Notes: generated by a model from the letters alone, not told the origin. 37,928 nt of DNA from Sulfurovum sp. 16-42-52 (GCA_002281755.1 NCHB01000015.1:1-37928); one strand, 5' to 3'; numbered from the stretch's first letter, positions 1 through 8,030 are shown. Numbers and translations are program-made.

Positions 1-111
1 TAGTTCGTAACTTTGATGCGAGAGTCACTTTTTTAATGAGTGAGCAGCAGTCATAGGAAATGTGCTGCTACTTTGGGTTGAATTTGCAAGTGGCTCAATA
101 TAATACTTTTA

Positions 112-216
112 ATCGCCAAAGCAAAAGGAATGGCACAAATAGCCAAAGATACCGGTTTGGGAAGAGAAAGTCTTGATAAAGCTTTCCCTACTGATGCAAA
201 ACCGCAACTTCATTAG
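112..216 (+). pseudogene. Remnant of HI1420-type addiction-module antidote
   Basis: One open frame ends at TAG 214-216 and reads IAKAKGMAQIAKDTGLGRES, then LDKAFPTDAKPQLH. The first part matches the conserved helix-turn-helix core of the HI1420-type (downstream HigA-like) antidote proteins, which typically read KGMTQIAKETGLSRESLYKAL. The N-terminal half is missing, because an in-frame stop lies at 79-81. The last residues of the usual C-terminus are also replaced by an early stop. No partner toxin frame is seen. I read it as a decayed fragment. A second, more degraded tail with the same C-terminus lies at about 950-1036, so the two flank the intact toxin-antitoxin pair. Confidence 0.6.
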
Positions 217-224
217 AACTTTAA

Positions 225-256
225 TCTGCATTCCCATCGGGACGATAGAACGAGTA
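225..256. repeat. REP-like palindrome, decayed copy
   Basis: CTGCATTCCCATCG is followed by GGA and CGATAGAACGAGT. It is a damaged copy of the perfect palindrome at 1065-1096: one G of the second arm is missing and one is substituted. The layout (CTGCATTCCC, arm, short loop, arm, GGGAACGAG) matches the widespread proteobacterial REP-like family that usually carries CACGC-type arms. The family link is from memory and not searched. Confidence 0.55.
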
Positions 257-313
257 AATAAGAGACACTACAATACAAAAAATAGCCTCATGTAGAGATA
301 ACAAACTACGCCA

Positions 314-342
314 TTGACTTACTAATCTACTTCTGATACAAT
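314..342 (+). promoter_or_regulatory. Promoter of the toxin-antitoxin operon
   Basis: TTGACT (314-319) and TACAAT (337-342) each match the sigma-70 consensus at 5 of 6 bases and are 17 bp apart. The predicted start of transcription, 6-7 nt past the -10 box, falls at about 348-350, which is the toxin ATG itself (349). No Shine-Dalgarno sequence precedes that ATG, so the toxin mRNA may be leaderless. Confidence 0.65.
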
Positions 343-348
343 TATCTT

Positions 349-663
349 ATGGAAATAGCTGAAACCACCATTTTTACCCGTGAGATTACCCGTATCCTCT
401 CTGATGAGGAATACAAAGAACTTCAAACTTTTTTGGTGGAACATCCTAAAAGCGGAGCGGTGATTAAAGGCTCAGGCGGATTGAGAAAAATTCGATGGTC
501 AACTAAAAATAGTGGTAAAAGCGGTGGAATACGAAATATCTACTATTATCATGAGGAAAACAGTCTTATTCTTATGATTTATGTGTATGAAAAAAGCAAA
601 ACATCCGATTTGTCTCCAAAACAAATCGAGATGCTAAGAAAAACTTTTATGGGAGGTTTATAA
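349..663 (+). CDS. RelE/HigB-family toxin of a type II toxin-antitoxin pair
   Basis: This 104-residue basic protein has the RelE/HigB fold signature. The N-terminus (TTIFTREITRILSDEEYKEL) is followed by a GLRKIRW strand near residues 44-50, a GIRNIYYYH strand near 60-68, and an IYVYEKSKTSDLS segment ending the core. Family members are mRNA interferases or gyrase inhibitors, which slow growth when freed from the antitoxin; which activity applies here cannot be read off. It belongs with the RelE-like partners of NadS antitoxins. The toxin comes first and its stop overlaps the antitoxin start by one base, as in HigBA-type operons. The start at 349 lacks an RBS but sits at the predicted transcription start. 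The family assignment is secure; the molecular target is not. Confidence 0.87.
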   Translation: MEIAETTIFTREITRILSDEEYKELQTFLVEHPKSGAVIKGSGGLRKIRWSTKNSGKSGGIRNIYYYHEENSLILMIYVYEKSKTSDLSPKQIEMLRKTFMGGL

Positions 664-941
664 TGGAAGATACGATGTTTAACGACTTGCTTGCAAGTGT
701 TGGTGAAGCGAAAGAGATACTGCAATACAAAAAACAGCCCTCGCGCTCATTTATGATTGATGAACCTGATGCAAAATCTATACGAACACAATTAAAACTT
801 ACTCAAGATGAGTTTGCGGGGTTGTTAAATATCAGTGTAAATACACTTAGAAACTGGGAACAGTCACGCCGTAAACCCGAAGGTCCTGCGCGTGTATTGC
901 TAGCGATTGCAGCTACACATCCAGAAGTGTTCGCTCGCTAA
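663..941 (+). CDS. nadS: NadS-like helix-turn-helix antitoxin
   Basis: This 92-residue protein has a Cro/CI-type helix-turn-helix at about residues 40-80 (LTQDEFAGLLNISVNTLRNW, then EQSRRKPEGPA). This segment is typical of NadS/HigA-type antitoxins. The N-terminal 35 residues (FNDLLASVGEAKEIL) match the NadS group, which pairs with RelE-like toxins. Its ATG overlaps the toxin stop codon by one base, and GGGAGG (650-655 region) inside the toxin end is its RBS. The antitoxin is therefore well translated, whereas the toxin has no RBS. It likely neutralises the toxin and represses the promoter at 314-342. The symbol follows family naming and was not checked by search. Confidence 0.83.
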   Translation: MEDTMFNDLLASVGEAKEILQYKKQPSRSFMIDEPDAKSIRTQLKLTQDEFAGLLNISVNTLRNWEQSRRKPEGPARVLLAIAATHPEVFAR

Positions 942-949
942 GTGATTTT

Positions 950-1036
950 TTAGCATCTGACAGAAAAAGTCTTTATAAAGCTTCCGTCATGTATGAATTG
1001 CATCTTCAATTGAATGCAAAACCACAACTTCATTAG
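950..1036 (+). pseudogene. Second remnant tail of the same antidote family
   Basis: The frame ending at TAG 1034-1036 reads RKSLYKASVMYELHLQL, then NAKPQLH. RKSLYKA corresponds to the RESLDKA of the remnant at 112-216, and both end in AKPQLH. The nucleotide identity continues past the stop (TTCATTAGAACTTT). The two remnants are homologous but separately decayed, with an extra 24-27 nt in each half of this copy. Only about 25 codons survive, so it cannot be functional as an antidote. Confidence 0.5.
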
Positions 1037-1064
1037 AACTTTTAGAACTCAAAATAACTGTAGT

Positions 1065-1096
1065 CTGCATTCCCATCGAGACGATGGGAACGAGTA
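1065..1096. repeat. REP-like palindromic element, intact copy
   Basis: TTCCCATCG (1070-1078), loop AGA, CGATGGGAA (1082-1090) forms a perfect 9-bp stem with a 3-nt loop, flanked by CTGCA and CGAGTA. It resembles the REP-like family of many proteobacterial genomes (TTCCCACGC...GCGTGGGAA). It lies just after the second antidote remnant, in the same relative place as the decayed copy at 225-256. Confidence 0.65.
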
Positions 1097-1121
1097 AAAA
1101 ATAAGTGTGATTTTGAAAAGG

Positions 1122-1156
1122 TGTCATTTTGACAGAAAAGTAGTCAGATGTATTAT
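1122..1156 (+). promoter_or_regulatory. Orphan forward promoter with overlapping operator-like palindrome
   Basis: TTGACA (1129-1134, perfect) and TATTAT (1151-1156, 5 of 6) are 16 bp apart. The -35 box is the right arm of TGTCA-TTT-TGACA (1122-1134), a perfect inverted repeat that could be an operator. No forward gene follows: the next gene, at 1246-2145, is on the opposite strand. It could drive a short RNA or be a leftover of the accessory element. Confidence 0.4.
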
Positions 1157-1200
1157 TTGTTATCTTTGTAGCGTTAAGCGCAGGATATAGATGACGCCTC

Positions 1201-1225
1201 TGTTCTTATCAAGATAATAAGAACA
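1201..1225 (-). terminator. Hairpin after the orphan lipoprotein gene
   Basis: TGTTCTTAT and ATAAGAACA form a perfect 9-bp stem around a 7-nt loop, 21 nt past the stop of the reverse-strand lipoprotein gene. There is no T-run on either side, so it is a weak terminator candidate or an RNA-stabilising stem. It would also lie at the end of any RNA from the forward promoter at 1129-1156. Confidence 0.35.
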
Positions 1226-1245
1226 AGAATGCCAAAGTAAAGCAG

Positions 1246-2145
1246 TTAATTACAGCTTCCTGGAAGCTCGTTGCAATTTGCATAAGTTGCAAAGATTGCT
1301 CCATTTAGATAAACTTGAATACTTGTGTCAGAATTGAAAACCGTTCTTAATGCGGAGTTATTTCCCATAACAACAATTTCACCACCAACTGGACAATCTT
1401 CAAAATCAACTGTCATAATAGGTGTTACAGTTTGTATCTGCATCCAACCAGCAACACAGCTTGACTGTATTAATCCAGAAATAGTAAAAGTATTTCCATC
1501 ACCTGATAATTGATAATTTTCAAAGTCTGTCTTTTTGCCGTCCATTGAAACTGAGCCAGTCAAATTCATGCTTAAGGCTTCAGTATTTTCATTAAAATCT
1601 ATTGTGGCACTTGAAATAAAAACATCACTAGAGAAATCTTTTACAGAAAAGTTAGTTAACTCTGAGTGAATAGTGTCTCCATTAAATGATAGTATCTGAG
1701 TACCATTCAATGTTACTCCATCTTCCGTACACTGGTTAAAGATTACTGTGCCACCAGTCTCTTCGTTACCGTTGTAACTTAATGACCCTCCTCCTGAACA
1801 ACTTTCTGTTCCCGTCTCAGCAATATTGTTTGACTTTAGTTTAGAGGAAGCAATGTTACTTGCCTTGCTTGTCTCCAAAGATACTTTTGCGATATTTGTA
1901 GAGTTATCACTTGCCAATGCTAAACCTCTTGGAACATCTACTATATCTATACTTCCCAGTGTCACTGAAAGAACATTTTCAGCATTTTCGGTTGTAATTG
2001 TAGCCATAGTTTTTGCAGGAACGCCACCAACTACATCACTACTTCCAGCACTACCTCCACCGCCACAACCAATCAACACAAAACCTATACACAACAATAG
2101 TAGTTTTTCAACCCTTCTGTTACTTATCATTGAAATCAACTTCAT
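1246..2145 (-). CDS. Gly/Ser-rich secreted lipoprotein, unknown function
   Basis: This 299-residue protein begins with a basic region and a hydrophobic stretch ending in the lipobox L24-I25-G26-C27, so it should be lipid-anchored to the cell surface or periplasmic face. The Cys is followed by a GGGGS linker. The rest is rich in Ser, Thr, Asn and Gly, with repeated beta-strand-like stretches and scattered Cys (SCSGG, QCTED, SCVAG, DCPVG, NCNELPGSC) that could form disulfides. I recognise no domain. It has a good RBS (AAGGAG, 7 nt before ATG) and its own promoter. It lies between the toxin-antitoxin patch and rlmB, and may belong to the accessory region. Confidence 0.8.
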   Translation of the reverse strand: MKLISMISNRRVEKLLLLCIGFVLIGCGGGGSAGSSDVVGGVPAKTMATITTENAENVLSVTLGSIDIVDVPRGLALASDNSTNIAKVSLETSKASNIASSKLKSNNIAETGTESCSGGGSLSYNGNEETGGTVIFNQCTEDGVTLNGTQILSFNGDTIHSELTNFSVKDFSSDVFISSATIDFNENTEALSMNLTGSVSMDGKKTDFENYQLSGDGNTFTISGLIQSSCVAGWMQIQTVTPIMTVDFEDCPVGGEIVVMGNNSALRTVFNSDTSIQVYLNGAIFATYANCNELPGSCN

Positions 2146-2173
2146 ATTTCGCTCCTTATAATTATTACAAATA

Positions 2174-2179
2174 ATTATA
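2174..2179 (-). promoter_or_regulatory. -10 box of the lipoprotein gene
   Basis: TATAAT reads on the reverse strand from 2179 to 2174, 28 nt before the ATG (2145), inside a run of A/T. No clear -35 box is present, as is usual in Campylobacterota. The RBS AAGGAG follows close to the start codon. Confidence 0.5.
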
Positions 2180-2197
2180 ACCTATTAAAACTTTTAT

Positions 2198-2213
2198 GCT
2201 TCCATGTTGAAGC
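2198..2213 (-). terminator. Weak hairpin at the end of rlmB
   Basis: GCTTC and GAAGC form a 5-bp stem with a 6-nt loop directly at the rlmB stop codon, followed on the reverse strand by ATAAAAGTTTT. This may be a weak terminator. Confidence 0.3.
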
Positions 2214-2983
2214 TACAAAAACGCCAACAAAGAAGCCGTCACAGCAACATTAAGCGACTCAACACCTCGTTGCATGGGTATGGCGATGCTTTTGTCACAG
2301 AGGGTTTCGATGGGTTGGCTGACACCTTCACTTTCGTTTCCAAGTACAAAAATGCTTTTGTTGGTGTAGCTTTGTGTTTTGTAGCTGTGTTTAGCATGGG
2401 ACGAAAGACTGTAGAGCGTTGCGCCTTCTTTTTGGAAGGTTTGGAGCGTCTCTTTGAGGTTGGTGGTTTTGATGATGGGCATTTTGAAAAGTGTACCAAC
2501 TGAAGCTTTGATGACCAGTGGGCTTATCTGAGCAGCGCCTTTGGCAGGTAGCAAGATGGCATCGATGTTCCCAGCAGCACAGGAACGGATGATCATACCG
2601 AGGTTTTGAGGGTTTGTCACTCCATCTAGTGCGATGATGCGGTAGGTTGGATGTGCCTGCATAAAGGTAGTAGCATCACCAAAATGTTCCAGCACCAAAT
2701 CCAGGGCAACGCCTTGGTCTTGTTTGGCATTTTTGGAGATACGAGAGAGTCCCTGTTTGTCATGGTACACCACTTCGATGCCTCGTTTTTTGGCAAGGCT
2801 TTTCATCTGCTCCAGTACATCAGCGTCTTTGTTTGACTTCGAGAGATGAAGTTTGTGTAGGGTGACGGTGTCATCTGCGAGTGCTTCCATGACGGCATTA
2901 CGCCCGTAGATAGTCAGTACCTTGTCAAAAAAAGCTTTTTTCGCCAGATACTCTGGAGTATCTTCACTGTGCGCTTTTGGCAC
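2213..2983 (-). CDS. rlmB: 23S rRNA (guanosine-2'-O-)-methyltransferase RlmB (SpoU family)
   Basis: This 256-residue protein has an N-terminal substrate-binding domain (IYGRNAVMEAL near 25-35) and a C-terminal SPOUT methyltransferase domain. The three SpoU motifs are present: NPQNLGMIIRS (124-134), LGNESEGVS (214-222) and IPMQRGVESLNVAVTAS (235-251). The family 2'-O-methylates 23S rRNA (G2251 in E. coli) using S-adenosylmethionine; related TrmH-type enzymes act on tRNA, so RlmB is preferred but not proven. The GTG start lies 3 nt after the fabI stop, with a GGAACGG-like RBS inside the fabI end. It is therefore translated downstream of fabI in one operon. Confidence 0.86.
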   Translation of the reverse strand: MPKAHSEDTPEYLAKKAFFDKVLTIYGRNAVMEALADDTVTLHKLHLSKSNKDADVLEQMKSLAKKRGIEVVYHDKQGLSRISKNAKQDQGVALDLVLEHFGDATTFMQAHPTYRIIALDGVTNPQNLGMIIRSCAAGNIDAILLPAKGAAQISPLVIKASVGTLFKMPIIKTTNLKETLQTFQKEGATLYSLSSHAKHSYKTQSYTNKSIFVLGNESEGVSQPIETLCDKSIAIPMQRGVESLNVAVTASLLAFL

Positions 2984-2986
2984 GGG

Positions 2987-4390
<1,404 letters not shown>

Positions 4391-4402
4391 ATAGACACAA
4401 GC

Positions 4403-5446
4403 CTAGCGATGGTTTGCAACAGTTGGGGGAATATACTCTCCTGAAGCCTGCATACTCAAAGCTTTTGGATACTCTGCATAATGCTTCCTTACTGCCTGAG
4501 CTAAAGCTTTTTTGGTTGCCTCAGTCACAGGGGTAGGAACACCTTGAGGCAGAGCTTCAAGCAAAGAAGCAAGCAGTACATCTTGAGGATAAGGCATTTT
4601 ATTGCGCCATGAAGCTAAAAGTTTTCTGTTCACATGAGACGGGATAGAGCCCATGATACCGACATCATTTTGGTCATGCACCAGCAGTCCTGAAGTGGTT
4701 CCCCTGTCAAGCGTGAGTACTTGGAACAGATAGAGGGTATGATACGCGAGCTGTTGTGCCTTTTCTTCTTCTGTAAAAGTGGGGCACTCACGCAGTTTGT
4801 CTGAAATGATGGCGATATAGCACTCTATAACCTTCTCTCCTACTTGCAACACAAAAGCCTTATCTGCTTCAAAATTGCCGCTGTTGTAGCCTTCGAGGTA
4901 ATAATGGCTTACCCCGCGATGTCTTTCTAAAGCGGGGATGTAAAAATATCGGTTACCCTGTGCAGCACCTTGCTCATAAAGCGCACCCGTTACCTCTTTG
5001 AGTGTTGAGGAAAATCGCTCTTTGTCTGCTTGAGATTCATCTATGAGTGAAGGGTTTAAATCTGCCATCACACGCCAATACCCTGACCCTTCTTTCATTT
5101 GTGTCCATGAAATGTGCATATGCATGGAGGGTGCATGAGGGTTGTTGGGGTGAATGATAGTGGAAATAGCTGTAGCAGAACCCAGTTTTTTTTGCGCATC
5201 GTCATCATAATGCACCTGAGAAACATTGACTGAAGCAGCATCAAATACTATGCTGTCTCTGGCTTCATAGCGTGTGCCTCCGCCATGTATGCCCTCATCA
5301 CGTCCCCATCTCACTGCTTCAAAAGATTTGCCCTTGCCAAAGCGCAATGAAGCAGCATTGAGCTTGGTGACAAAATACGCCTGTAAGCCTTCAACCAAAA
5401 GAGCTGCTTCTTTAGCCTGTAGTGATTTTGCGGGGATTTGAACCAT
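4403..5446 (-). CDS. hemF: Oxygen-dependent coproporphyrinogen III oxidase HemF
   Basis: This protein converts coproporphyrinogen III to protoporphyrinogen IX with O2, a late step of haem synthesis in the cytoplasm. The 347-residue sequence carries the family hallmarks GGGTRY (55-60) and HPNNPHAPSMHMHISW (99-114), plus YFYIPALERHRGVSHYYL in the second half. The length is slightly above the typical 300. RBS AGAAGG stands 8 nt before ATG. It converges with the asparaginase gene, separated by only 12 nt. The presence of the aerobic enzyme fits a microaerobic or oxygen-tolerant lifestyle; the anaerobic HemN is not in this window. Confidence 0.94.
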   Translation of the reverse strand: MVQIPAKSLQAKEAALLVEGLQAYFVTKLNAASLRFGKGKSFEAVRWGRDEGIHGGGTRYEARDSIVFDAASVNVSQVHYDDDAQKKLGSATAISTIIHPNNPHAPSMHMHISWTQMKEGSGYWRVMADLNPSLIDESQADKERFSSTLKEVTGALYEQGAAQGNRYFYIPALERHRGVSHYYLEGYNSGNFEADKAFVLQVGEKVIECYIAIISDKLRECPTFTEEEKAQQLAYHTLYLFQVLTLDRGTTSGLLVHDQNDVGIMGSIPSHVNRKLLASWRNKMPYPQDVLLASLLEALPQGVPTPVTEATKKALAQAVRKHYAEYPKALSMQASGEYIPPTVANHR

Positions 5447-5499
5447 TTAGAGCCTTCTGTTTTAGGCATTATAACATAGTAATTTTTATTTCATTTTGA

Positions 5500-5505
5500 T
5501 ACAAT
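5500..5505 (+). promoter_or_regulatory. -10 box of the small lipoprotein gene
   Basis: TACAAT (5 of 6) in an A/T-rich stretch, 35 nt before the ATG at 5541. RBS AAGGA (5531-5535) follows. Confidence 0.4.
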
Positions 5506-5540
5506 ACCCCCTAGAAATCACCAAAGAATAAAGGAAAAAA

Positions 5541-5942
5541 ATGAGAGCAAAAGTAAGTGCCGTTGCAAGTATTATCCTTTTGGCTGCTTTTGGTTTTTCA
5601 GGATGTACAAGCTCCATGAACGTAGCACCTGAAAAGACCCAACATACGAGAAATACCCAGGCAGAAAAACCGGTATCTCAGCGCATTGTAGAGCCAAGCC
5701 CTGAAAAAAAAGAAGCGTATGAAAATACCATGAGAAAGGTGGCTTCAGGCATCAAAGATGACCCAAACTACAAGCGAATTGCACTGGACACACCTGAAAA
5801 AAGAGCATGGTTCAGAAGTATCACCTATCAACTCTGGGATAGACAAATCTCCAAACAGGAGTTTATGTCCCAAGGGCTTTCAAAGTACCCCAATCACCGG
5901 TATGAATTTCAATTTGTTATCAATGGATTTGATGCAAACTAG
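5541..5942 (+). CDS. Small lipoprotein, unknown function
   Basis: This 133-residue protein has a clear lipoprotein signal peptide with lipobox F19-S20-G21-C22. After it comes a Ser/Pro/Lys-rich linker (to about residue 55), then a compact charged domain with EKRAWFRSITYQLWDRQIS and a C-terminal YEFQFVINGF. I recognise no family. A strong RBS (AAGGA) supports the start. The gene is convergent with queC, 8 nt apart. It is probably anchored in the outer or inner membrane facing the periplasm. Confidence 0.78.
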   Translation: MRAKVSAVASIILLAAFGFSGCTSSMNVAPEKTQHTRNTQAEKPVSQRIVEPSPEKKEAYENTMRKVASGIKDDPNYKRIALDTPEKRAWFRSITYQLWDRQISKQEFMSQGLSKYPNHRYEFQFVINGFDAN

Positions 5943-5950
5943 CGTTCACA

Positions 5951-6616
5951 CTACACATAAGGAATCGGGTCAACAGCACCCGCTTCTCTAAATCCTTTTA
6001 ATCTTAACCTGCAACTGTCACACACACCGCACGCTGTACCCTCAGATTGGTAACAGCTCCAAGTCTCTTCAAGCGGTACACCCAGTTCCAAAGACTTTTG
6101 GACAATTTGGCTTTTTTTCAACGTAACCAAAGGCATGCGTATCTCAAGCACAGTCTCTTTTTTGGTACCTAGATTGATAGCTGTTTGCATCTGCGTGATA
6201 TACGCTTCGGTACAATCAGGATACCCCGAACTGTCTTCTTCCACAACCCCAATAAAAAGTGCCTGCGCCGCATGTTTTTCGGCTATAGCTGTTGCGATGG
6301 AGAGAAAAATACCATTGCGAAACGGCACATAGGTCACGGGCACACCCTCTTCAATACCTCCGGTAGGCACTTCAATGCTGGTATCTGTCAAAGCAGAAGC
6401 GCCAATCTGCCCAAAAAAAGGCAGATCAATCTCATAGTTTTGGCTTGCACCAACAGAAGAAGCAATCTTGCGAAAACACACCAACTCTTTATTTTGGGTT
6501 CGCTGTCCATAATTAAAATGCACAGCAATCACTTCAAAGCCTTCCAACTGTGCCATTTTGGCAGCAAGGGCACTGTCCATGCCGCCGGAGATGATGCATA
6601 CGGCTTTTTTTACCAT
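5951..6616 (-). CDS. queC: 7-cyano-7-deazaguanine synthase QueC
   Basis: It makes preQ0 from 7-carboxy-7-deazaguanine, ATP and ammonia, on the way to queuosine in tRNA. The 221-residue protein has the PP-loop ATP pyrophosphatase motif SGGMDS (10-15) and the VPFRNGIFLSIA segment. A C-terminal zinc site (CYQSEGTACGVCDSC, about 188-202) carries the four Cys expected of QueC. No other queuosine gene is in the window. Its start region shares a short intergenic space with the divergent ybeY, which contains the TTTACC-N8-GGTAAA palindrome. Confidence 0.93.
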   Translation of the reverse strand: MVKKAVCIISGGMDSALAAKMAQLEGFEVIAVHFNYGQRTQNKELVCFRKIASSVGASQNYEIDLPFFGQIGASALTDTSIEVPTGGIEEGVPVTYVPFRNGIFLSIATAIAEKHAAQALFIGVVEEDSSGYPDCTEAYITQMQTAINLGTKKETVLEIRMPLVTLKKSQIVQKSLELGVPLEETWSCYQSEGTACGVCDSCRLRLKGFREAGAVDPIPYV

Positions 6617-6639
6617 AGGGCTTTCCTTTTTGTTTCCAT

Positions 6640-6659
6640 TTTACCAATATTTGGGTAAA
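6640..6659. promoter_or_regulatory. TTTACC-N8-GGTAAA palindrome between queC and ybeY
   Basis: TTTACC (6640-6645), AATATTTG, GGTAAA (6654-6659). It has the same arms and spacing as the core of the site at 3839-3858, again between two divergent genes. On the forward strand the right arm gives GGTAAACT, which as a -10 box would start transcription almost at the ybeY ATG (6668). Confidence 0.45.
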
Positions 6660-6667
6660 CTTTGAGC

Positions 6668-7093
6668 ATGATAGATTTAGATAACCAAAGCACACTTGAC
6701 CTTGATATCGAAGCACTTGAGAAGATTGCTCTGTCTCTAACCAACAAAGAAGTAGAACTCATCATCACTGATGATGCCACCATACAAACACTCAACCATG
6801 CACACAGAGGTAAAGATACACCTACCGATGTACTCTCTTTTCCACTTGAAATTGTCGGTCAAGATATGATGCCTCTAGGCTCCATCGTCATCGCAGAATC
6901 TTTTGTCAGAGACAAAGCCATAGAACTTGGACATACGCCTCAAGAGGAACTCTCTTTGCTCTTTATTCATGGCATGCTGCATCTTTTGGGGTATGATCAC
7001 GAAAACGATGAAGGGCAAATGAGAGAGAAAGAGAAAGCGCTTATCGAACAGTTTGGACTTCCCCAAAGCCTCATCATTAGAACCCAGGAGTAA
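6668..7093 (+). CDS. ybeY: Endoribonuclease YbeY, rRNA maturation factor
   Basis: This single-strand-specific metalloendoribonuclease takes part in 16S rRNA 3'-end maturation and ribosome quality control. The 141-residue protein has the zinc motif HGMLHLLGYDH with H101, H105 and H111, and the conserved HRGKDTPTDVLSFP segment (about 46-59). The frame is open from a TTG at 6662, but ATG 6668 gives the usual MID start. No clear RBS precedes either, and the mRNA may be leaderless (see the palindrome at 6640-6659). The downstream antiporter gene starts 4 nt after its stop, so the two are likely co-transcribed. Confidence 0.92.
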   Translation: MIDLDNQSTLDLDIEALEKIALSLTNKEVELIITDDATIQTLNHAHRGKDTPTDVLSFPLEIVGQDMMPLGSIVIAESFVRDKAIELGHTPQEELSLLFIHGMLHLLGYDHENDEGQMREKEKALIEQFGLPQSLIIRTQE

Positions 7094-7097
7094 AAAG

Positions 7098-8030
7098 ATG
7101 GATTTTGTTATTTTTGTGCTTGCCTTAGCAGTGTTAATATTGGGCTCAGACTTGCTCATCACACAAAGCGAACGCATTGCACTGAAGTTTAACATTCCGG
7201 AGTTTATCATCGGTGCGAGTCTTGTTGCACTTGGCACATCCTTGCCTGAAATGGGCGCAAGTGTGGCAGCAAGTATCTACAACAAACCCCAAATAGCCAT
7301 CTCCAATGCCATCGGAAGCAATATCCTCAATATCACACTGATTTTGGCAAGTGTATTCCTGATTGCAGGAAAAATCAATCCGGACAGAGATTTTTTTGCC
7401 AAAGACAGTACCTGGGCACTTGTTCCTGTACTGGTGTTTATCTTGATGATCATCGATGGGGTTATCTCACGTTTTGATGCGTCTTTGTTACTGCTTCTTA
7501 TGGGTGCCTATCTGGTCTTTTTGATCCAAGATACAAAAGATATGCCACCCATAGAACCCAAAGCCCTGAGTAAAGACACCTTCAGGTGGATAAAAGTCAT
7601 CCCTATGATTGTCGGCGGATTGATGTTACTCATTGTGGGTGCCCATTTTACAGTAGAGAGTGCTTCAGACATCGCAGCCAGTTTTGGTATCTCTGAGTGG
7701 GTCATAGGTATTATTATGGTGTCTCTGGGTACTTCTTTACCAGAATTCACAGTGAGTATCTCAGCAGCCATCAAAGGCAAAGTAGATATGGCTATAGGCA
7801 ATATCATCGGCTCAAACATGGCTAACATCACCGTTGTCCTTGGTGTAGCAGGCTTGGTAAACCCTATGCCGCTTAACAGTATGACGTACCTCTTTGATAT
7901 CGTTACATTATTCAGCGCAACACTTATTTTGGTATTTATCACAGCCAATAAACTCTACACCAAATCAGCAGGTATCAGTCTCGTTATACTCTTGGGGCTT
8001 TTCCTAGACAATACGCTTCAAGGTCTCTAG
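7098..8030 (+). CDS. Calcium/sodium antiporter, CaCA family (YrbG-like)
   Basis: This inner-membrane cation exchanger has 310 residues and about ten hydrophobic segments. It has two inverted alpha-repeats with the ion-binding signatures GTSLPE (46-51 and 211-216), each followed by a GSN motif (NAIGSN 70-75 and NIIGSN 235-240). A polar loop near 145-163 separates the halves. This is the layout of prokaryotic YrbG/NCX_Mj proteins, which expel Ca2+ in exchange for Na+ or H+. The start is ATG 7098, backed by AGGAG 7 nt before it; the longer open frame back to 7053 would overlap ybeY and lacks support. It converges with mrdA, directly adjoining stop codon to stop codon. Confidence 0.92.
   Translation: MDFVIFVLALAVLILGSDLLITQSERIALKFNIPEFIIGASLVALGTSLPEMGASVAASIYNKPQIAISNAIGSNILNITLILASVFLIAGKINPDRDFFAKDSTWALVPVLVFILMIIDGVISRFDASLLLLLMGAYLVFLIQDTKDMPPIEPKALSKDTFRWIKVIPMIVGGLMLLIVGAHFTVESASDIAASFGISEWVIGIIMVSLGTSLPEFTVSISAAIKGKVDMAIGNIIGSNMANITVVLGVAGLVNPMPLNSMTYLFDIVTLFSATLILVFITANKLYTKSAGISLVILLGLFLDNTLQGL

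Larger units (their letters stand above)
1..348. other. Intergenic accessory region with hairpin and decayed antidote gene
   Basis: No intact gene is visible here. It holds a 7-bp inverted repeat, AGCAGCA (43-49) and TGCTGCT (63-69), with a 13-nt loop. This could end transcription from a gene left of the window, although no T-run follows. After it come a decayed antidote gene tail (about 112-216), a damaged copy of a REP-like palindrome (231-250), and the toxin promoter (314-342). The pattern is that of a small accessory insertion scar. Confidence 0.6.
942..1245. other. Intergenic region with antidote tail, REP element and hairpin
   Basis: No intact gene. Its contents, in order: a second decayed antidote tail (about 950-1036), a perfect REP-like palindrome (1070-1090), a strong orphan forward promoter within an inverted repeat (1122-1156), and a 9-bp stem (1201-1225) between that promoter and the 3' end of the reverse-strand lipoprotein gene. 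Confidence 0.6.

Noticed and set aside
7053-7097. Longer start for the calcium antiporter
   Set aside because: It lies within ybeY and lacks an RBS; AGGAG fits ATG 7098.
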